Translations under genes and position numbers: made by a program
The notes under the pieces: generated by a model
Databases searched by the model: none
Seen by the model: only the letters and a program-made list of their open reading frames with translations
Told to the model about the DNA's origin: nothing
Assembly: GCA_026399835.1 (NCBI GenBank)
Contig: JAPLQE010000065.1
Coordinates: forward strand, 62,001 to 126,000
Length of the DNA: 64,000 nucleotides
Source: Burkholderiales bacterium
Lineage (GTDB): Bacteria; Pseudomonadota; Gammaproteobacteria; Burkholderiales; Burkholderiaceae_E
Direction: 5' to 3'
In this document: positions 1 through 8,824 of the stretch, one piece after another
Numbering within the stretch: the stretch's first letter is position 1
Layout of the letters: every line of letters starts with the position of its first letter

Positions 1-1021
1 GCAGCAGTGCCTCCCAGAAGTCGGCCGGGTGCGGGGGCTCGTGCAGCAGCGCGTCGGCATCGCGGCCGAGGACTTCGGCCTCGCTCCAGCCGGTGAGCGC
101 GACGAATGCCGGATTCACCGACACGATCCGGCGCCGGGCGTCGGTCATCACGATCGCATCGGCGATCCGCTGCAGGACGATGCCGGCCTGCCGCAGGCGC
201 TCCTCGGCCTGGCGCCGCTCGGTCACGTCGCGCAGCAGGCCCACCACCCGGGTCGGTGAGGCGGCACCCGTGCCGTCCCGCGGCCCGCCGAGGCGCGTGG
301 CGGCGAGCGGCTTGGCGTGCAGCTCCACCCAGCGTCCGCCGGCGTCGGCCGTGCCCGCCGACGGCTCCGAGGCCGGCGGCCCGGCGACCGGCCAGATGCC
401 GTCGATCGGCTGGCCGCGGGCGAGGGTCGCCCGGATCGATTCGAGGTCGGCCCCGGTGAAGCCCGCGAGCAGGCTCGACAGGTCGCCGGGCACCGCGCCC
501 GGCTGGGCGAAGGTGCCTCGGTCGGTGCGCGGGTCCCAGTCCCAGACGACCAGCCCGGCCGCGTCCATCGCGAGCCGCAGCCGCTCCTCGCTGCGCTCGA
601 CGGCGGCGTCCGCATCGTGTCGCGCGAGCGCCACCTGGATCGTCGCATGCAGCTCGCGGCTCTCGTACGGCTTGATCAGGTAGCCGTAGGGGCGGCTCGA
701 CTGCGCGCGGGCGAGCGTCTCGTCCTCGGCGTAGGCCGTCATGAAGACGACCGGCGTGCGCGAGGTCTCCCGGATCCGGCAGGCGACCTCGATGCCGTCG
801 ATCGCGCCCTCGATGTTGATGTCCATCAGCACCAGGTCGGGCCGCAGCGTGTCGACCGCCCGCAGCGCGTCCTCGCCGCGCGCGACCGTGCGCAGCACCC
901 GATAGCCCATCTCGACCAGCCGATGCGACAGGTCGAGCGCCACGATCCGCTCGTCCTCCACCACCACGATCGATGCCGCCCGCAGGCGCGGGCGCAGCGC
1001 GGTGTCGACGACGGCGCTCAT
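1..1021 (-). CDS. Response regulator with PAS domain(s), partial
   Basis: The gene runs off the left edge of the window, so its 3' end is missing. The N-terminus is a receiver domain: acidic residues near 22-24 (VEDE), the phosphoacceptor Asp67 in DLVLMDINIEG and the conserved Lys in GYLIKPY. PAS-like sequence follows, including RIVSVNPAFVALTGWSEAEV near the window edge. The start ATG overlaps the stop of the upstream kinase gene (ATGA), so the two are co-translated and very likely form a cognate pair. Regulators of this type often end in a further PAS, kinase, GGDEF or EAL domain. The output domain lies outside the window, so the final role is unknown. Confidence 0.85.
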   Translation of the reverse strand, partial: MSAVVDTALRPRLRAASIVVVEDERIVALDLSHRLVEMGYRVLRTVARGEDALRAVDTLRPDLVLMDINIEGAIDGIEVACRIRETSRTPVVFMTAYAEDETLARAQSSRPYGYLIKPYESRELHATIQVALARHDADAAVERSEERLRLAMDAAGLVVWDWDPRTDRGTFAQPGAVPGDLSSLLAGFTGADLESIRATLARGQPIDGIWPVAGPPASEPSAGTADAGGRWVELHAKPLAATRLGGPRDGTGAASPTRVVGLLRDVTERRQAEERLRQAGIVLQRIADAIVMTDARRRIVSVNPAFVALTGWSEAEVLGRDADALLHEPPHPADFWEALL

Positions 1022-2643
1022 CGCCGGGCCTCCGCCGCGAGCGGGAACCGGACCTCGAAACGGGTACCCGGCGGGCCGCCGCGCGACAGCGTGCCGCCGA
1101 GCTGGTCGACCAGGAGCGGGACGAGCTGCAGGCCGAGCGAGGTCGGCGCCTCGGTGTCGAGTCCGGGCGGCAGCCCGACGCCGTCGTCCTCCACCCGGAT
1201 CGACGCGGTGTCGCCGTCGATCGCGATGCCGATGATGACGGTGCCGGCGCGCTCGTCCGGGAAGGCATGGTCGTAGGCGTTGGTGACCAGCTCGTTGACC
1301 AGCAGGCCACAGGGGATCGCGCGCGGCAGCTCGAGATGAAGCGGCACCTCCGCGCCCTCGACGCGCAGCTGCACCGCGGGCGCGCTCGAGCGCTGTCCGT
1401 CGGCGAGCAGCCGGCCGAGTCGCGTGAGGTACTCGCCGACGTGCAGCTGCGCGACGTCGGCATGCTCGTGCAGCAGCTGGTGGGTCAGTGCCATCGCATG
1501 GACGCGGTTGCGGCAGGCCGCGAGCGCGGCGCGCGCCTCGGGCGGCGCACCGCGAGCCTGCAGCGACAGCAGGCTGGTGATCACCTGGAGGTTGTTCTTC
1601 ACGCGATGGTGGACTTCGTCGAGCAGCACGGTCTTCTCGCGCAGCATCGCCTCGAGCTGGCGCTGCTCGGCCTGGCGCGCGCCGCGGTCGACGATCGTCG
1701 CCAGCACCGAGATCACGCCGTCGTGCCGGATCGGCGACAGGCCGATCTCCAGCGGGATCGCGGTGCCGTCCCGGTGCCGGCCGCGCAGGTCGCGTCCCGG
1801 GGCCATCGCGCGGCGCACCGGGGCGTCCAGGTAGCCGCTGCGCAGCGCCGCGTGGCCGGCGCGTGCCGCGTCGGGCAGCAGCGTGTCGATGTTCGTGCCG
1901 ATCAGCTCGCCAGGGCCCCAGCCGAACAGCCGCTCGGCCTGCGGGTTGGCGAGCACGATCCGGCCGTCCGGGTCGGACACCAGCAGTCCGACCGGGGAGG
2001 CCTCGACGACGTCGCGAAAGCGCCGCTCGCCATCGCGCACCGCCTGCTCGGCCCCGCGCCGGCCGTGCACTTCGGCGGCGAGGCGTGCGGCCTCGTCGAC
2101 GGCGCGCGCGCGCCGGTTCGACTCGCGTCGCAGGTACAGCCCGAGCGCCAGCACGGTCAGCGCGCCGACGGCGGCGGCCCCCAGCGGGCGCTGGCTGCGG
2201 GAAGCCGGCTCGAGGGCCTCGGAGCCCGCCACGCGAAGCGTCCTGATCTCGCTGGGCAGCTCGGTCGGCAGCAGCCCGCGCATCAGCGCCTCGACCCCTA
2301 TCGGGCCGCTGCCGCCGCCGAGCATCGGACGGACGGTGTGGCCCGGCGCGGCGCGGCGCATCGTCTCGGAGGTCCTGCCACGGCTCGCCGACCTCAGCAT
2401 GCGCCCGGCCTGCGTCGGCTCGAATCGCCCGACGATCGCGTCCGCCGCGCGCAGCGCGAACCCGAAGCGCTGGACGCGTGCGTCGACCGCAGCGGCGCTC
2501 CGGTCGCTCGCCGCGCCGCGGCCAAGCTGCGCCGCGTGCCCGTCGTCGTCCGCGGCGATCTGCCAGCCGAGCACGGCCAGCCCCAGGACCGCGGCCATCG
2601 CGAGCCATCCCGCCGTCTCGTTCCCCCTGCCCGCCAATGCCAT
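1018..2643 (-). CDS. Membrane PAS sensor histidine kinase (HisKA_2/HWE type)
   Basis: A 541-residue sensor kinase. Hydrophobic segments near residues 12-30 and 152-171 bracket a sensor region of about 120 residues, presumably periplasmic. A PAS domain follows (about 210-320, ASPVGLLVSDPDGRIVLAN). The dimerisation/phosphoacceptor motif DEVHHRVKNNLQVI is near residue 345. The C-terminal ATPase has the N box (LLVNELVTNAYDHAF) and G box (VEDDGVGLPPG). HHRVKNN marks the HisKA_2 class, which often signals in general stress or light responses. It is translationally coupled to the partner regulator downstream. It lies 99 bp after the dehalogenase gene on the same strand, so read-through from the catabolic operon is possible. 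The ligand is unknown and no strong ribosome binding site precedes the chosen ATG. Confidence 0.88.
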   Translation of the reverse strand: MALAGRGNETAGWLAMAAVLGLAVLGWQIAADDDGHAAQLGRGAASDRSAAAVDARVQRFGFALRAADAIVGRFEPTQAGRMLRSASRGRTSETMRRAAPGHTVRPMLGGGSGPIGVEALMRGLLPTELPSEIRTLRVAGSEALEPASRSQRPLGAAAVGALTVLALGLYLRRESNRRARAVDEAARLAAEVHGRRGAEQAVRDGERRFRDVVEASPVGLLVSDPDGRIVLANPQAERLFGWGPGELIGTNIDTLLPDAARAGHAALRSGYLDAPVRRAMAPGRDLRGRHRDGTAIPLEIGLSPIRHDGVISVLATIVDRGARQAEQRQLEAMLREKTVLLDEVHHRVKNNLQVITSLLSLQARGAPPEARAALAACRNRVHAMALTHQLLHEHADVAQLHVGEYLTRLGRLLADGQRSSAPAVQLRVEGAEVPLHLELPRAIPCGLLVNELVTNAYDHAFPDERAGTVIIGIAIDGDTASIRVEDDGVGLPPGLDTEAPTSLGLQLVPLLVDQLGGTLSRGGPPGTRFEVRFPLAAEARR

Positions 2644-2742
2644 CGGTGGTTTCGCCTCGCGGCGCAGGGTGAGGCAAGAGTCGCGCCCGGGTCGGCCGGC
2701 CCGGCGGCGCGTGGCAGCGCGCCGGGGACGCGCGAGGTGGCT

Positions 2743-3678
2743 CTACGTCGGGCGTGGCCCGCCCGCGCCCTCGCTCGCGCGCAGGAACTCGGCGAGCTCG
2801 CGGGCGATCTCCTCACCGGAGTCTTCCTGCAGGAAATGGCCGGCACCCCGGATCCGGCGGTGCGGTCGGTCGCGCGCGCCGGGCACCTGCGCCTGCCAGG
2901 TGCGCTCGCCGCCGCGGGTGATCGGGTCGCGGGTCGAGAACAGCGTGAGGAAGGGCTTGTCCCAGGCGCGAAAGACCGCCCAGGCCCGTTCGTTGGCAGC
3001 GCGCTCCGGATCGTCCGGGCCCCCCGGCACGAAGCCCGGCATCAGGCGCGCGGCGATCTGGTGGCGGGCGTCCGGGAAGGGCGCGTCGTAGGCGGCGCGC
3101 TCGCGCTCGCCGAGCCCGCGCACGCAGCCGGCAGCGACGATGCGGCCGATCGGGAACCACGGGCTCCAGCGCGCGAACGCGCGCCACAGCACGAAGGCGC
3201 GCGGCATCGGCTGCATGCCCGTCGGCAGTCCGCCGTTGGCGAGCACGATCCGATCGAAGCGCTCAGGCGCCTCGGCTGCCATCCGCAGTCCGATCAGCGA
3301 ACCCCAGTCCTGGCAGAACAGCGTGACGCCGCGCAGGTCCGCGGCGCGCAGCCAGGCGGACATCCAGCGCACCTGGCTCGCGTACGAGTACGCCCGTGGG
3401 TCCGCGGGCTTGTCGGAGCGGCCGAAGCCCACGAGGTCGGGGGCGACCGCGCGCAGGCCCGCATCGAGCAGCACCGGGATCATCTTGCGGTAGAGGTACG
3501 ACCAGGTCGGCTCGCCGTGCATCAGCAGCACGACGGGTGCGTCGCGCGGGCCCTCGTCGATGCAGGCGATACGCAGGCCCTCGACCTCGATGTAGCGCGG
3601 CACGTAGGGGAAGCCGGGCAGGTCCGCGAAGCGGGCGTCCGGAGTCCGGAGGATCTCGGCGGCGGCTCGGGTGGGCAT
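2743..3678 (-). CDS. Haloalkane dehalogenase-like alpha/beta hydrolase
   Basis: A 311-residue alpha/beta-hydrolase that closely matches the DhlA-type (subfamily I) haloalkane dehalogenase layout. The oxyanion and strand motif HGEPTWSYLYRKMIP is at 54-68, the nucleophile elbow CQDWG gives Asp124 followed by halide-binding Trp125, a second candidate halide Trp is at 174, the acid is Asp251 and the base His281. These positions nearly coincide with the DhlA pentad (D124, W125, W175, D260, H289). In the family, hydrolysis of a carbon-halogen bond gives alcohol and halide in the cytoplasm. It is the last gene of the sulfatase operon, 10 bp after the metallo-hydrolase stop. Actual halogenated substrates are not shown; related enzymes can be esterases or epoxide hydrolases. 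Confidence 0.85.
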   Translation of the reverse strand: MPTRAAAEILRTPDARFADLPGFPYVPRYIEVEGLRIACIDEGPRDAPVVLLMHGEPTWSYLYRKMIPVLLDAGLRAVAPDLVGFGRSDKPADPRAYSYASQVRWMSAWLRAADLRGVTLFCQDWGSLIGLRMAAEAPERFDRIVLANGGLPTGMQPMPRAFVLWRAFARWSPWFPIGRIVAAGCVRGLGERERAAYDAPFPDARHQIAARLMPGFVPGGPDDPERAANERAWAVFRAWDKPFLTLFSTRDPITRGGERTWQAQVPGARDRPHRRIRGAGHFLQEDSGEEIARELAEFLRASEGAGGPRPT

Positions 3679-3688
3679 GGCGCAGGCC

Positions 3689-4765
3689 TCACCGATGGGT
3701 GAGCGAGATCGCGCGCGAGCCGGCGGGCAGGCTCACGAAGTCGCCGTCGCGCCCGACCCGGATCGGACCGTTCCAGATGCGCGGCGCGTCGCCGAGGAAC
3801 GCGGTCTCGAGCGCCGTCATCGGCAGCGGTGGCACGATGTGGTTCAGCAGCAGATAGCCGACGCGGGCATCGCGCGCGGTCTCGGCCGCCTCCTCGGGCG
3901 TGGCGTGGTAGTCGACGATGTCGGCGAAGAGCTTCACCAGGTTCGGCCGCCGCGCCGCCTCGGCCGCGCGGGCGAGCACCGCCAGCAGCGGCCTGGACAG
4001 GGCCTCGTGCACCAGCAGGTCCGCGCCCTCGGCCTCGCGGCGCACGGCGTCCGAGCGGCGGGTGTCGCCGCTCAGCACGACGGTCCGGTCGCGGTAGCGG
4101 ATCCGGTAGCCGAGCGCCGGATGCACCGGTGCGTGATCGACCGCGAAGGCGACCACCTCGAGCTCCCCGTCGGCGATCACCACCGCGCGCCCGTCGGCGC
4201 CGAGCACGATCGGGCGGGCGGTGCCGCCCGCACCGCCCGGCGGCACGATCGACTCGCCGTGATGCGCGACCCGGTAGCCGCGGTCGGCGGCGTAGACACG
4301 CCCGAGGCCGTCGACCACCGCCTCCACCCCCGCCGGCCCGTGCACCGGGGCGGGCGAGGTGCGCGCGCCCGCCACCCAGCGCTGCAGCAGCAGTTCGCCC
4401 AGGCCGTCGAGATGGTCGGAGTGCAGGTGGGTGAGCAGCACCTCGTCGACGCGTCCGGCCTCGAAGCCCAGCCGCGCGAGTCCGCGCAGTGCGCCGCTGC
4501 CGGCATCGAAGACCAGCAGCCGCCGGCCGGCCAGGACCAGCGTGCACGGACCGCCGCGACGCTCGTCCGGAAACGGCGAGCCCGCGCCGCACAGGCCCAC
4601 GTGCAGCCCGTCGGGCAGCGCGCCGACCGGATCGGCCGACAGGCGGGCGAGCGCGCCGCGCTCGACGATCGCCAGGGCGATGGGGGTGCGCAGCATCCAG
4701 GCGAGGGCCGCGAGGGCTGCGAGCGCCAGGAGTGCGGCGGCGAGACGGCGCACGTGTCGGGTCAT
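3689..4765 (-). CDS. Metallo-beta-lactamase-fold hydrolase (RNase Z/AtsA-like), membrane-anchored
   Basis: A 358-residue protein with an N-terminal hydrophobic anchor (about 8-24) followed by an MBL domain. The di-zinc signature THLHSDHLDG is intact (HxHxDH). Later ligands are in VDHAPVHPALGY, SGDTRRSD and the late LLLNHIVPP. The overall plan resembles the tRNase Z-like branch of the fold, which also contains the AtsA-type arylsulfatases. A sulfatase or sulfoesterase role is therefore possible given the neighbours, but this is inference. The ATG overlaps the sulfatase stop by 4 bp (ATGA). The same reading frame stays open far upstream, but that is antisense-like noise; the coupled ATG is the sensible start. 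Predicted location: the periplasmic face of the inner membrane. Confidence 0.82.
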   Translation of the reverse strand: MTRHVRRLAAALLALAALAALAWMLRTPIALAIVERGALARLSADPVGALPDGLHVGLCGAGSPFPDERRGGPCTLVLAGRRLLVFDAGSGALRGLARLGFEAGRVDEVLLTHLHSDHLDGLGELLLQRWVAGARTSPAPVHGPAGVEAVVDGLGRVYAADRGYRVAHHGESIVPPGGAGGTARPIVLGADGRAVVIADGELEVVAFAVDHAPVHPALGYRIRYRDRTVVLSGDTRRSDAVRREAEGADLLVHEALSRPLLAVLARAAEAARRPNLVKLFADIVDYHATPEEAAETARDARVGYLLLNHIVPPLPMTALETAFLGDAPRIWNGPIRVGRDGDFVSLPAGSRAISLTHR

Positions 4766-6639
4766 GACGGGCTCGCCGGGGCGTTCAGCGCGGCCGCGGT
4801 GCGCCGGCGGCGCCGCACGCGCCAGACCCCCGCCGCCAGGACGCCGAGCAGCACGGCGAGCGCCGGGCCGCCGTAGGCAGGCAGCCAGTAGTTGTGGATC
4901 GTGTTGATCGTCACCTGTCGGGAGGCGTCGTAGCCGGCAGGCATCGGCAGCACGTGATGCTCGCGCGCCCAGGTCTCGTAGGCCGCCCGCATCGCGGCGA
5001 AGGCCTCGGGCAGGCGGTCCTTGAGATCGAGCGTCTCGCCGGGGTCGGCGCGCAGGTCGTGCAGCCGCCACTGGCCGTCGCCGAGCGGCGGCAGGCTGCG
5101 GGTGAGCTTCAGGTCGCCCCGATAGAGCGCCTCGTCGCCCGACAGCTCGTAGCCGAGCGTGTCGTCCGGACCGCGCACCGCACGGCCCGGGTCCTGCAGC
5201 GCCGCGACCAGGCTGCGCCCCGACATCGGCTCGATCGGGCGCCCCTCGCGCTGCGGGGCCGGTGGCGCGACGCCGGCCAGTTCGAGCAGTGTCGGTGCGA
5301 GATCGGTCACATGGGTCAGGCCGTGATGCAGCGCGCCGGCGGGCGCGCCGCGTACGCCCGACACGATCAGCGGCACCCGCGTGCCGCCTTCGCCGCCGAC
5401 GAACTTGTAGCCCGCCAGAGGCGAGGCCGCGGCGCTCGCCCAGCCCGGGCCCATGATCGCGTACGCGCCCTCTCCGCCGAGCCGGTCGGTCGACTGCGAG
5501 TACTGGGTCCAGAGCCAGGGCTGCGCGGCCGCGTAGTCCGAGCCCTCCGGGCCGTTGTCGGACAGGAAGACGAACACCGTGTCGTCGTAGAGCCCGCGGG
5601 CCTTCAGGTGGGCGACGAGCCGGCCGACGTGGTGGTCCATCGCCTCGGCCATCGCCGCATAGACTTCCATGCTGCGCGCCTGATGGCGGCGCTCCGACGC
5701 GGACAGCGCGCTCCAGTCGCGGGTGGTCGGCATCCGGGCCATGGGCGCGCCGGCGGGGACCGTGCCGAGCGCGACCGCCCGATCGCGGCGGGCGAGGCGC
5801 AGCGCGTTCCAGCCGGCGTCGTAGCGGCCGGCCTGCCGCTCGACGAACTCGCGCGGGGCCTGCAGCGGCGCGTGGTTGGCCTGGAAGGCGACGAGCGCGA
5901 AGAAGGGCCGGTCGCTCGCCGCGTCGGCCTCCAGGTAGGCGATCGTCCGGTCGACGAACCACTCCGACGAGTAGAAGCGGGCCGGCATCGACGCGGCTCG
6001 CCCGTCCTCGAACCACTCCACCGTGGCCGAGTGGGGCAGGTAGCGCTTGGTCGGCTCCCAGTTGTCCGAGCCGGTGTCGCCCTGGACGATCGAGCGGTCG
6101 AACCCGCGCCGGTCGGGCAGGTTGTGCGGCTCGGATCCGACGTTCCACTTGCCGGCCGCGTAGGTCCGGTAGCCGGCTTCCTGCAGCAGCGTCGGCAGCG
6201 TGATCACGTTCGTGTCGAGCGAGCCGAGGTAGCCGCGCCGCCCCATGTGCTCGCGCGGCATCGACTCGCGCAGGTTGCCGACGCCTGCACGGTGGTGCTC
6301 GACGCCGGTCAGCAGCATCGCGCGGGTCGGCGCGCAGGAGGCGGCCACGTGGAAGTTGGTGAAGCGCGTGCCCCGCGCGGCGAGCGCATCGAGGTGAGGT
6401 GTGGGGATCTCGCCGCCGAAGGCGCCGACGTCGGTGAAGCCCCAGTCGTCGGCGACGAGGACGACGATGTTGGGGCGCGTGCGCGGGGCGCCCGCGATCG
6501 AGGCGGCCGCAGCCGGCTCCGCGGCGTCGGCGGATCGGGCGGGCGTGGCGAGCGTCAGGCAGACGGCGAGTGGGGCGAGGGCGGCGAGGGCGGCGGCCAT
6601 GACCCGGCCCGCGGCCCGTGCGAGGTGTCCGACGGTCAT
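4762..6639 (-). CDS. Sulfatase with N-terminal signal/anchor and C-terminal membrane segment
   Basis: A 625-residue type I sulfatase of the alkaline phosphatase superfamily. After a signal or anchor segment (about 12-36) comes the metal-binding start PNIVVLVADDWGF (Asp64-Asp65). The formylglycine motif SCAPTRAMLLTG has Cys102, Pro104 and Arg106, the canonical CxPxR core. The distal metal site is FLSDNGPEGSDY. A hydrophobic helix near the C-terminus is followed by several arginines, so the catalytic domain is probably periplasmic and tethered. It hydrolyses a sulfate ester to alcohol plus sulfate once Cys102 is oxidised to formylglycine. No formylglycine-generating enzyme is in the window. It overlaps both neighbours by 4 bp inside a four-gene operon. 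The substrate is unknown. Confidence 0.92.
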   Translation of the reverse strand: MTVGHLARAAGRVMAAALAALAPLAVCLTLATPARSADAAEPAAAASIAGAPRTRPNIVVLVADDWGFTDVGAFGGEIPTPHLDALAARGTRFTNFHVAASCAPTRAMLLTGVEHHRAGVGNLRESMPREHMGRRGYLGSLDTNVITLPTLLQEAGYRTYAAGKWNVGSEPHNLPDRRGFDRSIVQGDTGSDNWEPTKRYLPHSATVEWFEDGRAASMPARFYSSEWFVDRTIAYLEADAASDRPFFALVAFQANHAPLQAPREFVERQAGRYDAGWNALRLARRDRAVALGTVPAGAPMARMPTTRDWSALSASERRHQARSMEVYAAMAEAMDHHVGRLVAHLKARGLYDDTVFVFLSDNGPEGSDYAAAQPWLWTQYSQSTDRLGGEGAYAIMGPGWASAAASPLAGYKFVGGEGGTRVPLIVSGVRGAPAGALHHGLTHVTDLAPTLLELAGVAPPAPQREGRPIEPMSGRSLVAALQDPGRAVRGPDDTLGYELSGDEALYRGDLKLTRSLPPLGDGQWRLHDLRADPGETLDLKDRLPEAFAAMRAAYETWAREHHVLPMPAGYDASRQVTINTIHNYWLPAYGGPALAVLLGVLAAGVWRVRRRRRTAAALNAPASPS

Positions 6640-7985
6640 CGTTCGTGCTCCGTGTGCAGGCCGGCCTCGAGCGCATCGACGACTGCCCACAGGCGGTCCT
6701 GGCCCCAGACCGCGGTGTCGCCGACCGCGAAGGCGGGCACGCCCCACAGCCCGCGTTCGAACAGCGCGGCCCGGTTGTGCTCGGCCTCGGCGCGCCAGCG
6801 GGTATCGGCCAGTGCCTCGCGGCACGCTGACCAGGTGAGCCCGGCGCGTTCGGCGATCGTACGCAGGCCGCGGTCGCTGCCGGCGTCCAGCCCCTCGGCC
6901 CAGGTGCCGCGCATGAACGACAGCAGGAAGGCTTCGCCCAGCGCCTCGGCCTGCGCGTGGTGCATCAGCGCGAGCCCGCGCTCGACCGGGCGGCCGACCG
7001 GATCGACCAGGCGACCGAAGGGGATGCCGCGCACGAAGGCCTCGCGCGCGGCGTCGGCGGCGATGTACGTGCGCTTGGCACGCGGCACCGGCAGCCCGCG
7101 CATGACCATCGGCAACAGGCCGCGCAGGCGCAGCGGCACGCCGGCCTGTCTCGCGAGCGCCAGCACCCGCGGCGCGGCGATCGCCGAGTACGGGCTGCGC
7201 AACGAGAACCAGAACTCGATCGGACCCGGATGCCGGGCGATCACCGGTCCGGCGGGGTCGGCGCCGGGCTCGAACATCAGCCCGCTCGTCCCGGCGCGCG
7301 CCGCTCCCAGGTCCTGCAGCCGGCGCTCGAGGTGATGCAGCCGGTCGATGCCCCAGTACCACTCGCCATCGAGATGGAAAGTCGCGCCCAGGTAATGGCC
7401 GAGCCGGCGACGCAGGGCCGCGGACGCGGCGAGGTGGGCGGTCACGGTCGGGTCGGCGGCGACAGCGCTCGCGGTGGCGGCAGCGCTCGCCATGGTGGCC
7501 ACGGTCGCGCCGTTCGCGGGTGCCGCCGTGCGCGCCGACTCCCAGGCCGCTCGTGTGAGCGTCGCCGCGGATGCGACGAAGCGGCCCGCCTCGGCCGCCG
7601 CGACCAGCCGCGCCGTGGCATCGGCCAGCGCGTGCGCGCCGGGCTGCGCGCCCGGATCCTCGAAGTCGAGCCCGTGCCTGCGCGCGAGCAGCGCCGCATC
7701 GCGCCGCGACCAGGCCACCAGCCGCTCGCGCTCGGGGGCGACCGCGTCCTGCGGCGCCCCGACCACGTGCGGCACGACGTCCAGGTCGTAGCGGCGCACC
7801 AGGTCGGGCAGGGCGCCGGCGGCCAGCAGCGAGTACGGATCGTCGGGCTGGTGGAAGTAGTCGACGCGCAGCCGCGCGCCGCGCGCCAGGCGCGCCCGCT
7901 CGGCCCGAGCCCGGCGCCGCTGCAGGCGCTCGCGCGACAGCAGCCAGGCCGAGATCGGCGGGGACAGCAGACCCTTCAGCGACAC
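6636..7985 (-). CDS. Duplicated DsbA/HCCA-isomerase-like thioredoxin-fold protein
   Basis: The protein holds two thioredoxin-fold domains of the 2-hydroxychromene-2-carboxylate isomerase/GST-kappa type. Domain 1 begins at RLRVDYFHQPDDPYS and domain 2 at PIEFWFSLRSPYSAIA. Domain 2 is the better preserved and ends with ALFERGLWGVPAFAVGDTAVWGQDRL, a typical cis-Pro and substrate-end segment. Members isomerise aromatic degradation intermediates with glutathione, but many act on unknown substrates. The GTG at 7985 (protein starting VSLKGLL, 449 aa) is chosen. The first ATG, at 8051, sits inside the regulatory dyad at 8037-8061, where transcription probably begins. No strong ribosome binding site supports the GTG, so the start remains uncertain. 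First gene of the operon, divergent from tetR. Confidence 0.8.
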   Translation of the reverse strand: MSLKGLLSPPISAWLLSRERLQRRRARAERARLARGARLRVDYFHQPDDPYSLLAAGALPDLVRRYDLDVVPHVVGAPQDAVAPERERLVAWSRRDAALLARRHGLDFEDPGAQPGAHALADATARLVAAAEAGRFVASAATLTRAAWESARTAAPANGATVATMASAAATASAVAADPTVTAHLAASAALRRRLGHYLGATFHLDGEWYWGIDRLHHLERRLQDLGAARAGTSGLMFEPGADPAGPVIARHPGPIEFWFSLRSPYSAIAAPRVLALARQAGVPLRLRGLLPMVMRGLPVPRAKRTYIAADAAREAFVRGIPFGRLVDPVGRPVERGLALMHHAQAEALGEAFLLSFMRGTWAEGLDAGSDRGLRTIAERAGLTWSACREALADTRWRAEAEHNRAALFERGLWGVPAFAVGDTAVWGQDRLWAVVDALEAGLHTEHER

Positions 7986-8036
7986 GTCGCCGCAACGGGA
8001 AGGGCGGCCGTTCGCCCGCGCATCGACCGGGTCCGG

Positions 8037-8061
8037 TACACTTCCATACATAAGTGTATGG
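8037..8061. promoter_or_regulatory. Nested dyad operator between tetR and the sulfatase operon
   Basis: Two overlapping perfect inverted repeats: TACACTT-N8-AAGTGTA at 8037-8058, and CCATACA-N4-TGTATGG at 8044-8061. The site contains -10-like hexamers on both strands and lies between divergent tetR and the isomerase/sulfatase operon. This is the usual layout for a TetR autoregulator that also represses its neighbour. The second dyad recurs with one mismatch at 11368-11385. Confidence 0.72.
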
Positions 8062-8101
8062 AGCGTGTGCCCTGCCCGGGCACGCCGACCGGAGGACGAG
8101 C

Positions 8102-8824
8102 ATGGCGCGGCAGACTAGAGGGGGTGCGGCCTCGAAGGGTCGCGCGGCGGCGCGCACCGTGAAGCCCGCGCGCCGCGGCGACGCCGGCGAGTCGCCGCGC
8201 CTCGGCCCGGACCAGTGGCTCGATGCGGCCCACGCGGCCGTGGTGGCCGGCGGCTTCGGGAACGTCCGGGTGCTCCCGCTCGCTCAGGCGCTCGGCATCA
8301 CCCGAGGCAGCTTCTACTGGCACTTCGCCGATCATGCCGAGCTGGTGGCCGCGCTGATCGGACGCTGGCATCGACGGGAGATCGAGGCCGACCGTGCGCT
8401 CGAGGCGGCGTCGACGGACGATCCGCTCGCCGACCTGGTGGCGGTGCTCGACGCGGCGCTCGCGCGCGGCGGCAGCGACCTCGCCGACCTGCGCTTCGAG
8501 CTCGCGCTGCGCAGCCACGGCCGGCAGGACCCGGCGGTGGCCGAGATGCTCGCCGAGGTCGACGCCCTGCGCCTCGGCCTGATCGCCGCGAAGTACCGCC
8601 GGATCCTGGGCGGGGATGCGGATGCTGCGGAGGACCTCGCCGCCCTGCTGTACGTTGCTGTCGCCGGAGCCCACCAGGCGCTGGCTCGCCCGGGCAGCGA
8701 TGCGGCCGTCGCCACCTACCTGCGCGACGTGATCGCCGAACACCTGATCCTGCGGCCCGCGCAGCCCGGCGCGCCGCAGCGTGCCGCGATCGGGCGCAGG
8801 CGCGGGCGCGGTGCGCTCAGTTGA
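8102..8824 (+). CDS. TetR-family transcriptional regulator
   Basis: A 240-residue TetR-type repressor. The ATG at 8102 follows a strong ribosome binding site, GGAGGA at 8091-8096. After a basic N-terminal tail the helix-turn-helix reads VLPLAQALGITRGSFYWHF, followed by a helical ligand domain. The basic tail of about 45 residues (KGRAAARTVKPARRGD) is longer than usual. It is divergent from the isomerase-sulfatase-MBL-dehalogenase operon and separated from it by a perfect dyad. Its 3' end overlaps the convergent second sulfatase gene by 8 bp. A matching dyad at the DJ-1/sulfatase promoter suggests that it controls both operons. The inducer is unknown, plausibly the substrate or a product of the pathway. 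Confidence 0.88.
   Translation: MARQTRGGAASKGRAAARTVKPARRGDAGESPRLGPDQWLDAAHAAVVAGGFGNVRVLPLAQALGITRGSFYWHFADHAELVAALIGRWHRREIEADRALEAASTDDPLADLVAVLDAALARGGSDLADLRFELALRSHGRQDPAVAEMLAEVDALRLGLIAAKYRRILGGDADAAEDLAALLYVAVAGAHQALARPGSDAAVATYLRDVIAEHLILRPAQPGAPQRAAIGRRRGRGALS

Noticed and set aside
973-3702. Open plus-strand frame of about 900 codons over the kinase and dehalogenase genes
   Set aside because: Antisense to two well-supported genes; low-complexity translation.
7985-8051. ATG at 8051 as the start of the isomerase-like gene
   Set aside because: It lies inside the operator dyad, probably at or upstream of the transcription start. The GTG at 7985 is preferred, although it lacks a strong ribosome binding site.
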